From positions 1 through 64,000 of the forward strand of contig CALHNS010000014.1 of NCBI GenBank assembly GCA_938035125.1: DNA of 64,000 bases, written 5' to 3'. Origin of the DNA: an uncultured Granulosicoccaceae bacterium. GTDB taxonomy: Bacteria > Pseudomonadota > Gammaproteobacteria > Granulosicoccales > Granulosicoccaceae. The position numbers were made by a program, and so were the translations under genes. Shown in pieces: positions 9,075 to 18,084 of this stretch. The notes under the pieces were generated by a model. The model did no database searches and was not told the DNA's origin. It worked only from the letters and a program-made list of their open reading frames with translations. Positions within the stretch are counted from its first letter, which is position 1. Each line of letters begins with the position of its first letter.

Positions 9075-10711
9075 TTTCTAGTTTAATGCGTATGTTTCGT
9101 ATTGAACGAGTATTCGTTAAATACGGTTTAGATGAATTGTTTTTGCAAGGTACTAAAGCCAACGCACTTCGTTATATCTTTTTGCTATCACCTACGCGCT
9201 GGTTAAATAAAGAATTGCGCGAAAGGCCTCGTGGCGAACGTATTCGTTTGGCTTTGGAAGAGCTTGGGCCCGTGTTTGTAAAGCTGGGCCAAGTGCTCTC
9301 TACACGTCGTGATCTTTTACCCGACGATATATACCAAGAACTTGCTTTATTACAAGATAAAGTGAAACCCTTTGATGGAGAAGTGGCTCGTTCGGCGGTA
9401 GAAGCTGCACTAGGAAAAAGCACCGATGAGTTATTTGCATCGTTTGATGTACAACCCATGGCGTCTGCATCGATTGCTCAAGTGCATCCAGCGGTATTAA
9501 AAACTGGTGAAGAGGTCGTTGTAAAAGTTCTTCGCCCCGATATCGCGCAGTTAATCGATCGCGATGTGGGTTTGATGTACACCATGGCCTCATTTGCATC
9601 AAAAATACTAGAAGATGGCAAGCGCTTGCGCCCAGTTGAGGTGGTGAGTGAATATGATAGAACCATTCACGATGAATTGGATTTGGTTTTAGAGGCCACC
9701 AATGCATCGGTATTGAAGAAAAATTTTGATGAATTTGACACGCTTTATATTCCAGAAGTGTATTGGGATTTAACCCGCACTAATGTGATAACACTTGAGC
9801 GTATCTATGGCATTCCGATTCGTGATGTGGATGCCATGCACGCTATCAACATGGACATGAAGAAGTTGGCAGAACACGCGGTTGAGATTTTTTATACGCA
9901 AGTGTTTCATCACAATTTTTTCCACGCCGACATGCACCCTGGAAACATTTTTGTTTCAGACAAAAACCCCTCTCATCCTCAGTTTATAGCGGTAGATTTC
10001 GGCATCATTGGCTCCCTCACAGAAGAAGACCAGCGCTACATAGGCGAGAACATGTTGGCGTTTTTTAATAGAGATTATCGCCGTGTAGCTCAACTGCATG
10101 TAGATTCTGGATGGGTGCCAAGAGATACCAGAGTCAGTGAATTTGAGACCGCCATTCGTTCGGTGTGCGAGCCCATTTTCGATAAACCCTTAATTGAAAT
10201 ATCATTTGGGCAAGTGCTTATGCAGTTGTTTCAAACGGCTCGCCGATTTGAAATGGAAGTGCAACCGCAATTGGTGCTATTGCAGAAAACCTTATTAAAC
10301 ATCGAAGGGCTGGGGCGGCAGTTGTATCCCGATTTGGATTTATGGGCCACCGGTAAACCCTTTCTAACCGATTGGATGCTGAAACGTAACGACCCCAAAG
10401 TCATTGGCAAAAAACTGATGAGTTCAGTGCCAGATGCTTTAAAACTTCTGCCCGATATGCCCAATTTAGTGCACGGATTTTTGGCCGAACAAGGAGAAAG
10501 TGGGCAAAGACGACGGGCTGAGGAGCAGGCTGCGTTATTAAAAACCCAACAATCCACGCGCCAAACCATCGTCGGTGGCAGTGTCACTGTGGCGTCAGCG
10601 GCCCTTAGCGCAGGTTCTATGGCAGCTTCTGGCTCTGCTGGAATTCCGACACTGGGCATCATCGGCATCGTGATTGGCAGCGTAATGTTACTGCGCGGTT
10701 TGTGGCAGTGA
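9071..10711 (+). CDS. ubiB: UbiB, ADCK-family ATPase of ubiquinone synthesis
   Basis: Atypical kinase-like ATPase required for ubiquinone synthesis, membrane-associated. The ADCK signature KLGQVLSTRRDLLP, the Ala-rich nucleotide loop with ASIAQVHPA, the catalytic-loop region FFHADMHPGN and the metal-binding DFG (VAVDFGIIG) are visible. Two hydrophobic segments at the C-terminus (about residues 496-543, Gly/Ala-rich) form the membrane anchor typical of UbiB. 546 aa matches the family. Last gene of the ubi cluster. Confidence 0.97.
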   Translation: MISSLMRMFRIERVFVKYGLDELFLQGTKANALRYIFLLSPTRWLNKELRERPRGERIRLALEELGPVFVKLGQVLSTRRDLLPDDIYQELALLQDKVKPFDGEVARSAVEAALGKSTDELFASFDVQPMASASIAQVHPAVLKTGEEVVVKVLRPDIAQLIDRDVGLMYTMASFASKILEDGKRLRPVEVVSEYDRTIHDELDLVLEATNASVLKKNFDEFDTLYIPEVYWDLTRTNVITLERIYGIPIRDVDAMHAINMDMKKLAEHAVEIFYTQVFHHNFFHADMHPGNIFVSDKNPSHPQFIAVDFGIIGSLTEEDQRYIGENMLAFFNRDYRRVAQLHVDSGWVPRDTRVSEFETAIRSVCEPIFDKPLIEISFGQVLMQLFQTARRFEMEVQPQLVLLQKTLLNIEGLGRQLYPDLDLWATGKPFLTDWMLKRNDPKVIGKKLMSSVPDALKLLPDMPNLVHGFLAEQGESGQRRRAEEQAALLKTQQSTRQTIVGGSVTVASAALSAGSMAASGSAGIPTLGIIGIVIGSVMLLRGLWQ

Positions 10712-10758
10712 GCTTGCATAACCACCGGTAACGTAAATCTTAAGTACTGGTTTTTTCC

Positions 10759-11067
10759 ATGCAACAACTTATGTCTGCCCCTTTGTGGGACGAAGGTATT
10801 TCATTATTTTTGAATGGCGAATACGATAAACGCCAAGAGCCGTTTTCCATTGAAGACCTACGCGGTTTTGCCAATGAAAATGCGATTCGCATTGGCGATA
10901 TTCTAGAAACCTTGTTTCTGATGTCCATTTATGGTGAATGGAAGTTCACTGACAATGACGGCGTTGAGCAAGAGCTGGACGAAGATGCGCTGAACGAGCT
11001 TTACGCTAAAGGCCGATTGAGCGATGAAGACTTAAAAGCGTTTGAAGGATTGTGGCAACCGGTTTAA
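10759..11067 (+). CDS. Hypothetical 102-aa acidic protein
   Basis: Small acidic protein with no recognised domain. It contains GEWKFTDNDGVEQELDEDALNELY followed by a helix ending GRLSDEDLKAFEGLW, suggesting a compact alpha/beta fold. Start could be ATG 10759 or ATG 10771; neither has a good ribosome-binding site. It sits between ubiB and uvrD, 48 nt after ubiB. Confidence 0.7.
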   Translation: MQQLMSAPLWDEGISLFLNGEYDKRQEPFSIEDLRGFANENAIRIGDILETLFLMSIYGEWKFTDNDGVEQELDEDALNELYAKGRLSDEDLKAFEGLWQPV

Positions 11068-11138
11068 TTGCCAAAATGCTCGAATTGGGGGTTCAATAGG
11101 GGTACTAGATATATAACCAGTTAGTGTTACCATACCCC

Positions 11139-13313
11139 ATGGACGTCTCAGACCTAATAAATCCGCTTAACGAATCCCAGCGCGAAGCGGTCACAGCGGG
11201 CCTAAATCCCGTACTGGTGCAAGCTGGAGCCGGCAGCGGCAAAACTCGTGTGTTAACTCATCGCATTGCCTGGTTGCATCGCGTTGAGAACGTATCGCCC
11301 TTTGCGATATTGGCCGTTACCTTTACCAACAAAGCGGCGCGCGAAATGCGCCAGCGCGTTGAAGACATCCTTGGCCAATCCTTAGGCGGGATGTGGATAG
11401 GCACCTTCCATGGCATAGCTCATCGATTCCTACGTTCGCACTGGCAAGAAGCCAAGTTGCCTCAAGCCTTTCAAATTCTAGACAGTGATGATCAGCTGCG
11501 TTTATTAAAGCGCACTATGCGAGGCCTAGAGTTGGATGAGGCGCAATACCCGCCAAGGCAAGTGCAATGGTTTATCAATGGCCACAAAGATGAGGGCCGT
11601 CGCCCACAGCACATCGATGACCAAGGAGATATGATTACCCAGCAGTACGTTCGTGTGTACACCGCATACCAAGCCGCTTGTGAAAGGGCTGGGGCAATTG
11701 ATTTTGCAGAGATGTTACTTCGTGCATTAGAAACACTTCGTGATTCACCAGAACTGCTTGAACACTACCGAAAGCGATTACGTTATTTATTAATCGATGA
11801 GTTTCAAGATACCAACACCATTCAATATGCATGGATACGTTTATTAGCAGGTGACACAGGCACCGTGTTCGCGGTGGGTGATGATGATCAATCTATTTAT
11901 GCATGGCGCGGTGCACGCATAGAAAACATACTGAATTTCAGTAAACATTACCCTAATGCGCAATCGATTCGATTAGAGCAAAACTATCGCTCATCAGGCA
12001 ACATTTTAGCAGCGGCTAATGCGTTAATTGAAAAGAACGATGGACGTTTAGGAAAAAACCTCTGGACAGCAGATTCAGACGGTGAATTAATCACTTTATA
12101 TAACGCTTACAACGAAACAGATGAAGCTCGATTCATTGTAGAAACCATTTTAGATTACACAGCCGATGGCGGTGATAGACGCGACTGCGCCGTGTTATAT
12201 CGATCTAATGCACAATCTCGTGCCATAGAGGAATACTTAGTAGCATCCGGGGTTAATTATCGCGTTTATGGGGGTTTGCGCTTTTTCGAACGCGCTGAAA
12301 TCAAGGATGCTTTGGCGTACCTAAGGCTTATTAGTCACCCCAGTGATGATGTATCGTTCGAACGTATTGTGAATCAACCCCCGCGAGGTATCGGTGATAA
12401 AACCGTTTCATTGGTGCGTGATGAGGCGCGAGGTCGAAACATCACTATGTGGCAAGCTGCAACAGAATTGGTGGCAGCAAAACGGCTAAGTGGACGAGCA
12501 AACACCGCGGTTGGAAATTTTTTAAACCTAATCACACAGCTTCAAGATGATTTAGCCGAACAAGAATTGCCTCAAAAAGTAGAAGTTCTCATTGAAGCTA
12601 GTGGCTTACTAGATCATTTTAGAAAGGATAAAAGTGAACGTGGTGAGGCGCGCATTGAGAACTTAGAAGAATTAGGCAATGCTTCACGGGCGTTTATGTT
12701 CGCTAATGAAGAAGATCCGGATATCGATCGGGTGGACAACTTTCTGGCTCATGCTGCATTAGAGGCTGGTGAAGGACAAACCGAAGGCGATGACAACGCC
12801 GTTCAATTAATGACTTTGCATTCAGCCAAAGGGTTGGAATTTCCTGTGGTTTTTATGGCGGGTATGGAGCAAGGGCTTTTTCCACATCAAAGAAGCATTG
12901 AAGATCCTGCCAAATTAGAAGAAGAACGTAGGCTTTGTTATGTTGGTATTACGCGGGCAGAGAAAAAGTTGTATATGTCGATGGCGGAGCAACGGCGAAT
13001 GCACGGTAGGGATCAATACAATCCGCCGTCTAAATTTGTTGGCGAATTACCGGCAAGTTTATTAGATGAAATTCGCCCTCGAATGAACGTCAGTGTGCCA
13101 GTTTACGAATCCACGCGATTTCAACCCATTGAGCAAGAAAACCAATACGGCGGCATTCAGATTGGGCAAATGGTGGAACATGGCAAATACGGCGCTGGCA
13201 TGGTGATTAGTTTTGAAGGGGGTGGTAAAAACGCCCGTGTGCATGTGAATTTCGAGGATGCAGGCAGTAAGTGCTTGATTATGGCTTATGCGAATCTTAC
13301 GCCCATGGGGTAG
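11139..13313 (+). CDS. uvrD: DNA helicase II UvrD
   Basis: 3'-5' SF1 helicase of nucleotide excision and mismatch repair. The ATG at 11139 gives MDVSDLINPLNESQREAV, which matches the UvrD N-terminus; the in-frame GTG at 11124 adds only a poor extension. Walker A AGAGSGKTR, motif Ia TFTNKAAREM, motif II LIDEFQDTN, motif III DDDQSIYAWRGA, motif IV QNYRSSGNIL, motif V LMTLHSAKGLEFP and motif VI YVGITRAEKKL are present. The C-terminal Tudor-like region (GQMVEHGKYGAGMV) distinguishes UvrD from Rep. 724 aa, standard length. It precedes the light-repair genes, also DNA-damage related. Confidence 0.97.
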   Translation: MDVSDLINPLNESQREAVTAGLNPVLVQAGAGSGKTRVLTHRIAWLHRVENVSPFAILAVTFTNKAAREMRQRVEDILGQSLGGMWIGTFHGIAHRFLRSHWQEAKLPQAFQILDSDDQLRLLKRTMRGLELDEAQYPPRQVQWFINGHKDEGRRPQHIDDQGDMITQQYVRVYTAYQAACERAGAIDFAEMLLRALETLRDSPELLEHYRKRLRYLLIDEFQDTNTIQYAWIRLLAGDTGTVFAVGDDDQSIYAWRGARIENILNFSKHYPNAQSIRLEQNYRSSGNILAAANALIEKNDGRLGKNLWTADSDGELITLYNAYNETDEARFIVETILDYTADGGDRRDCAVLYRSNAQSRAIEEYLVASGVNYRVYGGLRFFERAEIKDALAYLRLISHPSDDVSFERIVNQPPRGIGDKTVSLVRDEARGRNITMWQAATELVAAKRLSGRANTAVGNFLNLITQLQDDLAEQELPQKVEVLIEASGLLDHFRKDKSERGEARIENLEELGNASRAFMFANEEDPDIDRVDNFLAHAALEAGEGQTEGDDNAVQLMTLHSAKGLEFPVVFMAGMEQGLFPHQRSIEDPAKLEEERRLCYVGITRAEKKLYMSMAEQRRMHGRDQYNPPSKFVGELPASLLDEIRPRMNVSVPVYESTRFQPIEQENQYGGIQIGQMVEHGKYGAGMVISFEGGGKNARVHVNFEDAGSKCLIMAYANLTPMG

Positions 13314-13427
13314 TTCGTCAATCTGTTGCGAATGAGCCTTATTTTTATACTTTTGCATAAGTTCAGCGGCTAAAAATCGATCAATTACGAAGATACAGTC
13401 GCTCATGTGGGCCGTAAAAGGTTCACT

Positions 13428-14552
13428 ATGCTTGCGAAACCACTCTATGAACCTAGGCTGATTCCAGCCGATAAGCCCTTCCAAGGCACGATTGACGATG
13501 TGTTGATCCGTATTGATGGCATTGATCCCAATCGATACGAAAAAACTCGAAATTACCTCGATGGGGCTGTGACTTGGCTTAGCCCGTATATAACCCATGG
13601 GGTAATCAACACAACCACTGTGGCCGCTCGGCTGCTTGAAAAACATAACCCCGAGGCATGCTACCAATTGCTGTACGAACTGGCGTGGCGTGAGTATTTT
13701 CATCGAACCTGGCAAAAGTTTGGTGATGATATTTTTGATGACATCTATCACCCTCAAGCTGGTGTAGAGAGCACTCATATACCCCAACCGTTTATTGATG
13801 CAGAAACTGGAATCTTGGTTCTAGACGATGGCATCAAGACCGTAAAAGATACGGGTTTTATGCACAACCATTTACGCATGTGGATAGCCGGCACGCTGTG
13901 TAATGTGGCGCATACCCATTGGAAGCAACCGGCGCGTTGGCTTTATTATCATTTATTAGATGGAGACTTAGCCAGTAATACCTTAAGTTGGCAATGGATA
14001 GCAGGCACCTTCAGTCATAAACAATACATTGCGAATCAAAACAATTTAAACACTTACAGTCGCTCGAAACAGCATGACACTTGGCTAGATAGGGATTACG
14101 AATCTTTAGCCAAAATCGCTACGCCAGTTGAGTTACAGCAACGCTGTGAAGATCTACATTTAAGTCAAAACACTCTTGGGTCAGACGTGCCTAATCGGGT
14201 GAATGGAAAAATAGCATTACGATCTCTGTGGAATTTAAACCCCAATTGGGCGCCTAGCCGCCCGGTAGATGAAACGGTATTGTTCATTGAACAATCTCAA
14301 ATTGATGAATGGCCTATGGCGCAGCATCGTTGGGATTTCATTGAACATTGGGTGAAGCAACTGGGTATTGAGGTTTGGCGTGGTTCAGTAGAAGAGCTAA
14401 ACCAGTTAGCTAATCAAGGAGTTCAGTTCGTTCATGAGGAATACCCCGCTTGTGCTCATTGGCCAGGGGATGTTACCGAGCGAACCTTTTATTATGATTT
14501 GCCTGAGAAAAATTTCCGTAGCTTCTCGCAGTTCTGGAAGCAAGTGAAGTGA
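13428..14552 (+). CDS. Photolyase-like FAD-binding protein lacking the N-terminal alpha/beta domain
   Basis: Begins directly in the helical FAD domain of the photolyase/cryptochrome superfamily ([45 protein letters not shown], then [21 protein letters not shown]). No N-terminal antenna-binding Rossmann domain is encoded. After the FAD domain the last ~110 residues form an alpha/beta segment ([35 protein letters not shown]) that resembles an alpha/beta domain moved to the C-terminus. ATG 13428 is chosen over GTG 13407 because an aaagg site precedes it. Its GTG/TGA overlap with the next gene indicates one operon with DUF2256 and a full photolyase. Repair activity is inferred, not shown. Confidence 0.9.
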   Translation: MLAKPLYEPRLIPADKPFQGTIDDVLIRIDGIDPNRYEKTRNYLDGAVTWLSPYITHGVINTTTVAARLLEKHNPEACYQLLYELAWREYFHRTWQKFGDDIFDDIYHPQAGVESTHIPQPFIDAETGILVLDDGIKTVKDTGFMHNHLRMWIAGTLCNVAHTHWKQPARWLYYHLLDGDLASNTLSWQWIAGTFSHKQYIANQNNLNTYSRSKQHDTWLDRDYESLAKIATPVELQQRCEDLHLSQNTLGSDVPNRVNGKIALRSLWNLNPNWAPSRPVDETVLFIEQSQIDEWPMAQHRWDFIEHWVKQLGIEVWRGSVEELNQLANQGVQFVHEEYPACAHWPGDVTERTFYYDLPEKNFRSFSQFWKQVK

Positions 14553-14746
14553 GCCGAAGGCCCAGTGCTAACGCTGGTGTTAACACATCACGAAAAAAAC
14601 ACAGCGCAAAAGACATCCGATTAGACAGTAAAGTTTGTCCTGCTTGCATGAAACCGTTTCAAAATAGACGTAAATGGGAAGCTCGCGGTTTATGGGAATC
14701 CATTGTCTATTGTTCTGAGCGATGCAGAAGATCGACTAGATCGTGA
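14549..14746 (+). CDS. DUF2256 mini-protein
   Basis: 65-residue protein starting with GTG that overlaps the previous stop (gtga). It has a basic N-terminus and a treble-clef-like zinc module: [14 protein letters not shown], then YCSERCRR. This CxxC...CxxxC pattern is the DUF2256 family, commonly found beside photolyase-related genes. Function unknown; four cysteines suggest Zn binding, and the basic character could suit nucleic-acid contact. Its stop overlaps the photolyase start by 4 nt. Confidence 0.88.
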   Translation: MSRRPSANAGVNTSRKKHSAKDIRLDSKVCPACMKPFQNRRKWEARGLWESIVYCSERCRRSTRS

Positions 14747-16380
14747 AAGAACGTTGGCTATGGTGGGCAAAGCGTGACTTAAGAATTCATGACAATGCCG
14801 CATTGCGCCATCTAGTCGATAGTGATCATGAATGTTTAGCTCTGTTTGTGTTCGAACCTTCATTAGGGGAGGCTGCTGAAACTTCTGCGTTTCATGCCTT
14901 GGCTCAAGGTGAAGCGTTAACCGAATTACAAAGCAATCTGAATGCTCTTGGCACTCAGTTGATGATCGCTAATGGAGAGGTGGTTGATGTTCTAGACGCT
15001 ATAAATCGCTGCGCACCATTTACAGGCATCGTAAGCCATGAGGAGACAGGCTCTGACATCACGTTTAAGCGAGATAAGGCTGTGGCACGTTGGGCTAAGA
15101 ATAATCGTATCCAATGGTTGGAGTTTCCACAAAATGGCGTGGTGCGAGGCTTAAAAAGTCGTGACCATCGGCAGAAGGTAATTTGGCAAAGAATTTGGGA
15201 TACCCCAATTCAGCGGGCGCCACGAAAAATCCTTCCTTGGTCTATCGAAACAAGAAAAATCAATGAATCTTTAAGTACAAATTCTGACGCCAACAAGCTT
15301 AATGCTTCTTTTCTTTCTGAGTGGGCGCAATCTAACGGACACCCACTATCGGTTAATCATAAATACGATGTTTTACTGGGTAGGCAGCAAGTCGATGAAT
15401 CAACAGCTAGGGCTGAGCTAAAAGATTTTCTGAACTATCGTGGGTTAGGTTATTCAGGTGGAATATCGTCTCCTAATAAGGCGTTTCAATCGGGGAGCCG
15501 TTTGTCAACGCATCTTGCTTGGGGAACGTTAAGTATTAGAACAGCTTTTCACGAAACGATGGATCGTATGGGACATTTGAAAGAAGATAAAAGCTCTGAG
15601 GCAATCCAATGGAAGAGAAGCTTACGTGGTTTTCAAGCTCGATTGCATTGGCATGATCACTTTATACAGCGCTTGGAATCAGCGCCGTCTATGGAATTTA
15701 CTGCATTGAATCCAGCTTATTCGCGCATTCAATATTTAGCAGAAGGCGATGAATATCAGCGTAGGCTAAGTGCGTGGCGCGAAGGCAAAACGGGTATTCC
15801 AATGGTGGATGCTTGTATGCGATGCCTCATGACAACGGGTTATTTAAATTTTCGCATGCGGGCCATGCTTACAACTACAGCGTGCTTTGGGTTGCAATTG
15901 CACTGGAAAGACCTGCTTCACCCATTGGCGCAAGTGTTTGCCGACTATGAACCAGGTATTCATATATCCCAAATTCAAATGCAGGCGGGCATTGTGGGGA
16001 TTAATACACTCCGAGTGTACAGCCCGCATAAACAATTGATTGATCAAGACCCAAATGCAGCGTTTGTTCGGCGCTGGATTCCAGAGTTGGAAAAATATAA
16101 TGCAGCTGAAATTGCAAACTACGAACATCAAGCTTTAGGCGATTACCCTCGGCCCATAACTGATATTGCCAGTAACGCCAAAGGAATTAAAGATCAGTTG
16201 TATGCGGTTCGGCGTAGTGTTGAAGGTAAGGCGGCTGCGAAAACAACGCTTGAATTGCACGGTTCAAGATTATCTAACAATGATCGCAACCGTTCTTCTA
16301 GTAAAGCTAGAGGAACGAAAACAAAGAAAAAGAAAAACAATCCGCGAGGCTCTAGTTCTCAGTTAAGTTTTGACTGGTAA
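14743..16380 (+). CDS. Deoxyribodipyrimidine photolyase / cryptochrome family protein
   Basis: Full two-domain photolyase-family flavoprotein: N-terminal alpha/beta domain ([16 protein letters not shown]) and C-terminal FAD domain with [31 protein letters not shown], the [23 protein letters not shown] core and [19 protein letters not shown]. Predicted role is light-driven repair of pyrimidine dimers or blue-light sensing; sequence alone does not separate these. GTG start overlaps the DUF2256 stop. The last ~50 residues are a basic Ser/Arg/Lys-rich tail ([11 protein letters not shown]) that could bind DNA. Third gene of the light-repair operon downstream of uvrD. Confidence 0.93.
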   Translation: MKERWLWWAKRDLRIHDNAALRHLVDSDHECLALFVFEPSLGEAAETSAFHALAQGEALTELQSNLNALGTQLMIANGEVVDVLDAINRCAPFTGIVSHEETGSDITFKRDKAVARWAKNNRIQWLEFPQNGVVRGLKSRDHRQKVIWQRIWDTPIQRAPRKILPWSIETRKINESLSTNSDANKLNASFLSEWAQSNGHPLSVNHKYDVLLGRQQVDESTARAELKDFLNYRGLGYSGGISSPNKAFQSGSRLSTHLAWGTLSIRTAFHETMDRMGHLKEDKSSEAIQWKRSLRGFQARLHWHDHFIQRLESAPSMEFTALNPAYSRIQYLAEGDEYQRRLSAWREGKTGIPMVDACMRCLMTTGYLNFRMRAMLTTTACFGLQLHWKDLLHPLAQVFADYEPGIHISQIQMQAGIVGINTLRVYSPHKQLIDQDPNAAFVRRWIPELEKYNAAEIANYEHQALGDYPRPITDIASNAKGIKDQLYAVRRSVEGKAAAKTTLELHGSRLSNNDRNRSSSKARGTKTKKKKNNPRGSSSQLSFDW

Positions 16381-16386
16381 TTTGGG

Positions 16387-17259
16387 TTATACCGCTGCAG
16401 CTAACATAAGCCCAATAACCACAACACCCATCCATATGGCTCTTGAGCGGCCTATTTTTTCACCTAACCAGTAACTGGTAACAATAGCGGTAACCGCTGC
16501 AAAGGCTGAAAAGCCAATAGAGGCTCCAATTCTTCCATCACCTTCACTGCCAATCAAAAAGAATCCCAAGGCCATAGCTTCTAAAGTGGCTTGTAAAACG
16601 ATTAAACCCCAAATGGATTTATGGGGCCATTGAATAGAAGGGTTCTTTACTACTAAATAGGTTACCAATGCTGATGCGGCAATAAGTGCAAATACGCGGT
16701 TTAAATACAAGGCTTTTACAGGTCCTAAAACCACGCCTGCGTCTTGAGCTAGAAACATCCGTAGTGCCACAGCAGCCGCTGCAGCTAAACCGATTAGTGC
16801 TGTTTTTCTTATCCATTGATTGTCGTAGTTGTCATCTACACCGGGGTTATTGTTCTTTTTGGCTAACATCACGATGCCTGTAAAAACCAACACCACGGCA
16901 ATAAGTTGGCTTATGGCGAATGGTTCGCCTGCTAAAGCATTTAAGAAAACCAGCATAATGGTGAAAGTGGACGCGGCAGGTGAGGCTACGCTAACTGGGC
17001 CTCGTCTTAGTGCAAGATATAAAAAGTACAGCACAACAATGTTCAAGCTGCCGGATATGGCTGAGGCTATCCAGGCCGTTAGATGCCATTCTGGCCACTC
17101 ACCGTATACGATAAACCCTGCAGTCATTCCCAGGGTAGACAATGCCATAACGCATAGCGTTAAAACATTAAGATCAGAATGTTGAGAAGTTTTTCTTGCG
17201 ATGGCATCGGATGTACCAACAAAAACGGCGGCTAATAAGCCCCAAAGCACTGCAATCAT
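16387..17259 (-). CDS. EamA/DMT-family membrane transporter
   Basis: Ten hydrophobic segments in two EamA-like halves (first half from MIAVLWGLLAAVFVGTSDA, second from about residue 155). Family members export or import small metabolites; the substrate cannot be told. The longer frame from 17376 is rejected: its first 39 residues are charged and non-family, and it would overlap the divergent gene. ATG at 17259 gives 290 aa, the usual size. It converges on the photolyase gene with 6 nt between stops. Confidence 0.9.
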   Translation of the reverse strand: MIAVLWGLLAAVFVGTSDAIARKTSQHSDLNVLTLCVMALSTLGMTAGFIVYGEWPEWHLTAWIASAISGSLNIVVLYFLYLALRRGPVSVASPAASTFTIMLVFLNALAGEPFAISQLIAVVLVFTGIVMLAKKNNNPGVDDNYDNQWIRKTALIGLAAAAAVALRMFLAQDAGVVLGPVKALYLNRVFALIAASALVTYLVVKNPSIQWPHKSIWGLIVLQATLEAMALGFFLIGSEGDGRIGASIGFSAFAAVTAIVTSYWLGEKIGRSRAIWMGVVVIGLMLAAAV

Positions 17260-17354
17260 GATGAACACCGACCCGCGTAAAATACGTTCTAGCGGTTCGC
17301 CGAACGGGCCTTTATTATACTTGAACTGCCTACAAAGCTTATAATAACGGGTAA

Positions 17355-17765
17355 GTGAATAATAAAACTGACACAATCGATACGCAAAATGAAGCCAACT
17401 CTAGCTCAATGTTAGGGGTTGTGGTTCTGTGTTTGTGTTGCGTGGCAATCGGCTGGATGGCAAGCTTTAGCTGGATTAAACGCACAGAAATCGCGGATTT
17501 GTTATTGCAGTCCAGCCAGCAAAAATACCTAACGATGACAGGTGAAGCAGGGCCTGTAACCTATTTGGTTCAGCACACGGGGTATAAAGAACTTGAAGCT
17601 TTTACTCTTGAATACGATGACGTGTTAGGTATTGAAGTGTATGAATTTCCTGATAAGGCAGCTGTTGCTTTTAATCGAGCAGATGCAAGCAGTATCAATA
17701 AGCTTAAAAATTCGCCCTATGTGTTAGCTATGAAGCAACAAATTATTCCTATGATGTGTCATTAA
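17355..17765 (+). CDS. Hypothetical single-pass membrane protein
   Basis: 136 residues: a polar N-terminus, one transmembrane segment (about 19-38, MLGVVVLCLCCVAIGWMASF) and a ~95-residue C-terminal domain that probably faces the periplasm. No family recognised. GTG 17355 lacks a strong ribosome-binding site; ATG 17409 is a possible alternative that would begin at the membrane segment. Divergent from the EamA gene. Confidence 0.6.
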   Translation: MNNKTDTIDTQNEANSSSMLGVVVLCLCCVAIGWMASFSWIKRTEIADLLLQSSQQKYLTMTGEAGPVTYLVQHTGYKELEAFTLEYDDVLGIEVYEFPDKAAVAFNRADASSINKLKNSPYVLAMKQQIIPMMCH

Positions 17766-17813
17766 GCGGTGCATGCCTTGCTAGTAAATGGTGCAAAACT
17801 AATAGCCCAGAAT

Positions 17814-18050
17814 CTACAAACGATTAGCGTTTTTAAGTAATACTTCTATGTCGTCTGCCATGCCATGGTCTGTGTCTAGCGCATAAACATAAGCATTGGT
17901 AAGGTAAAAATAGGCCGCAGTTTCATCGTGTTTCAAAGTAAGCGTATAAGCTTGGTAGTACAAATCTACTAATAGATATATTTTTAAAGAGTCTTTGCCA
18001 GCCTGTTCATGTGCGATCAGAAGTGCATGGTTCAATTCAGACAACGTCAT
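17814..18050 (-). CDS. Hypothetical 78-aa protein
   Basis: Small helical protein with many aromatic residues (KIYLLVDLYYQAYTL, AAYFYLTNAYVYALD), reminiscent of a TPR-like helical pair. No family recognised. It lies 34 nt downstream of the Rieske oxygenase gene on the same strand and may be co-transcribed with it. Confidence 0.6.
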   Translation of the reverse strand: MTLSELNHALLIAHEQAGKDSLKIYLLVDLYYQAYTLTLKHDETAAYFYLTNAYVYALDTDHGMADDIEVLLKNANRL

Positions 18051-18084
18051 GATTATATTTTGTGTTGACGCGTAATTGAAATAT

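Noticed and set aside
10715-10758. Intrinsic terminator after ubiB
   Set aside because: A run of T is present but the potential stem is short and bulged; not convincing.
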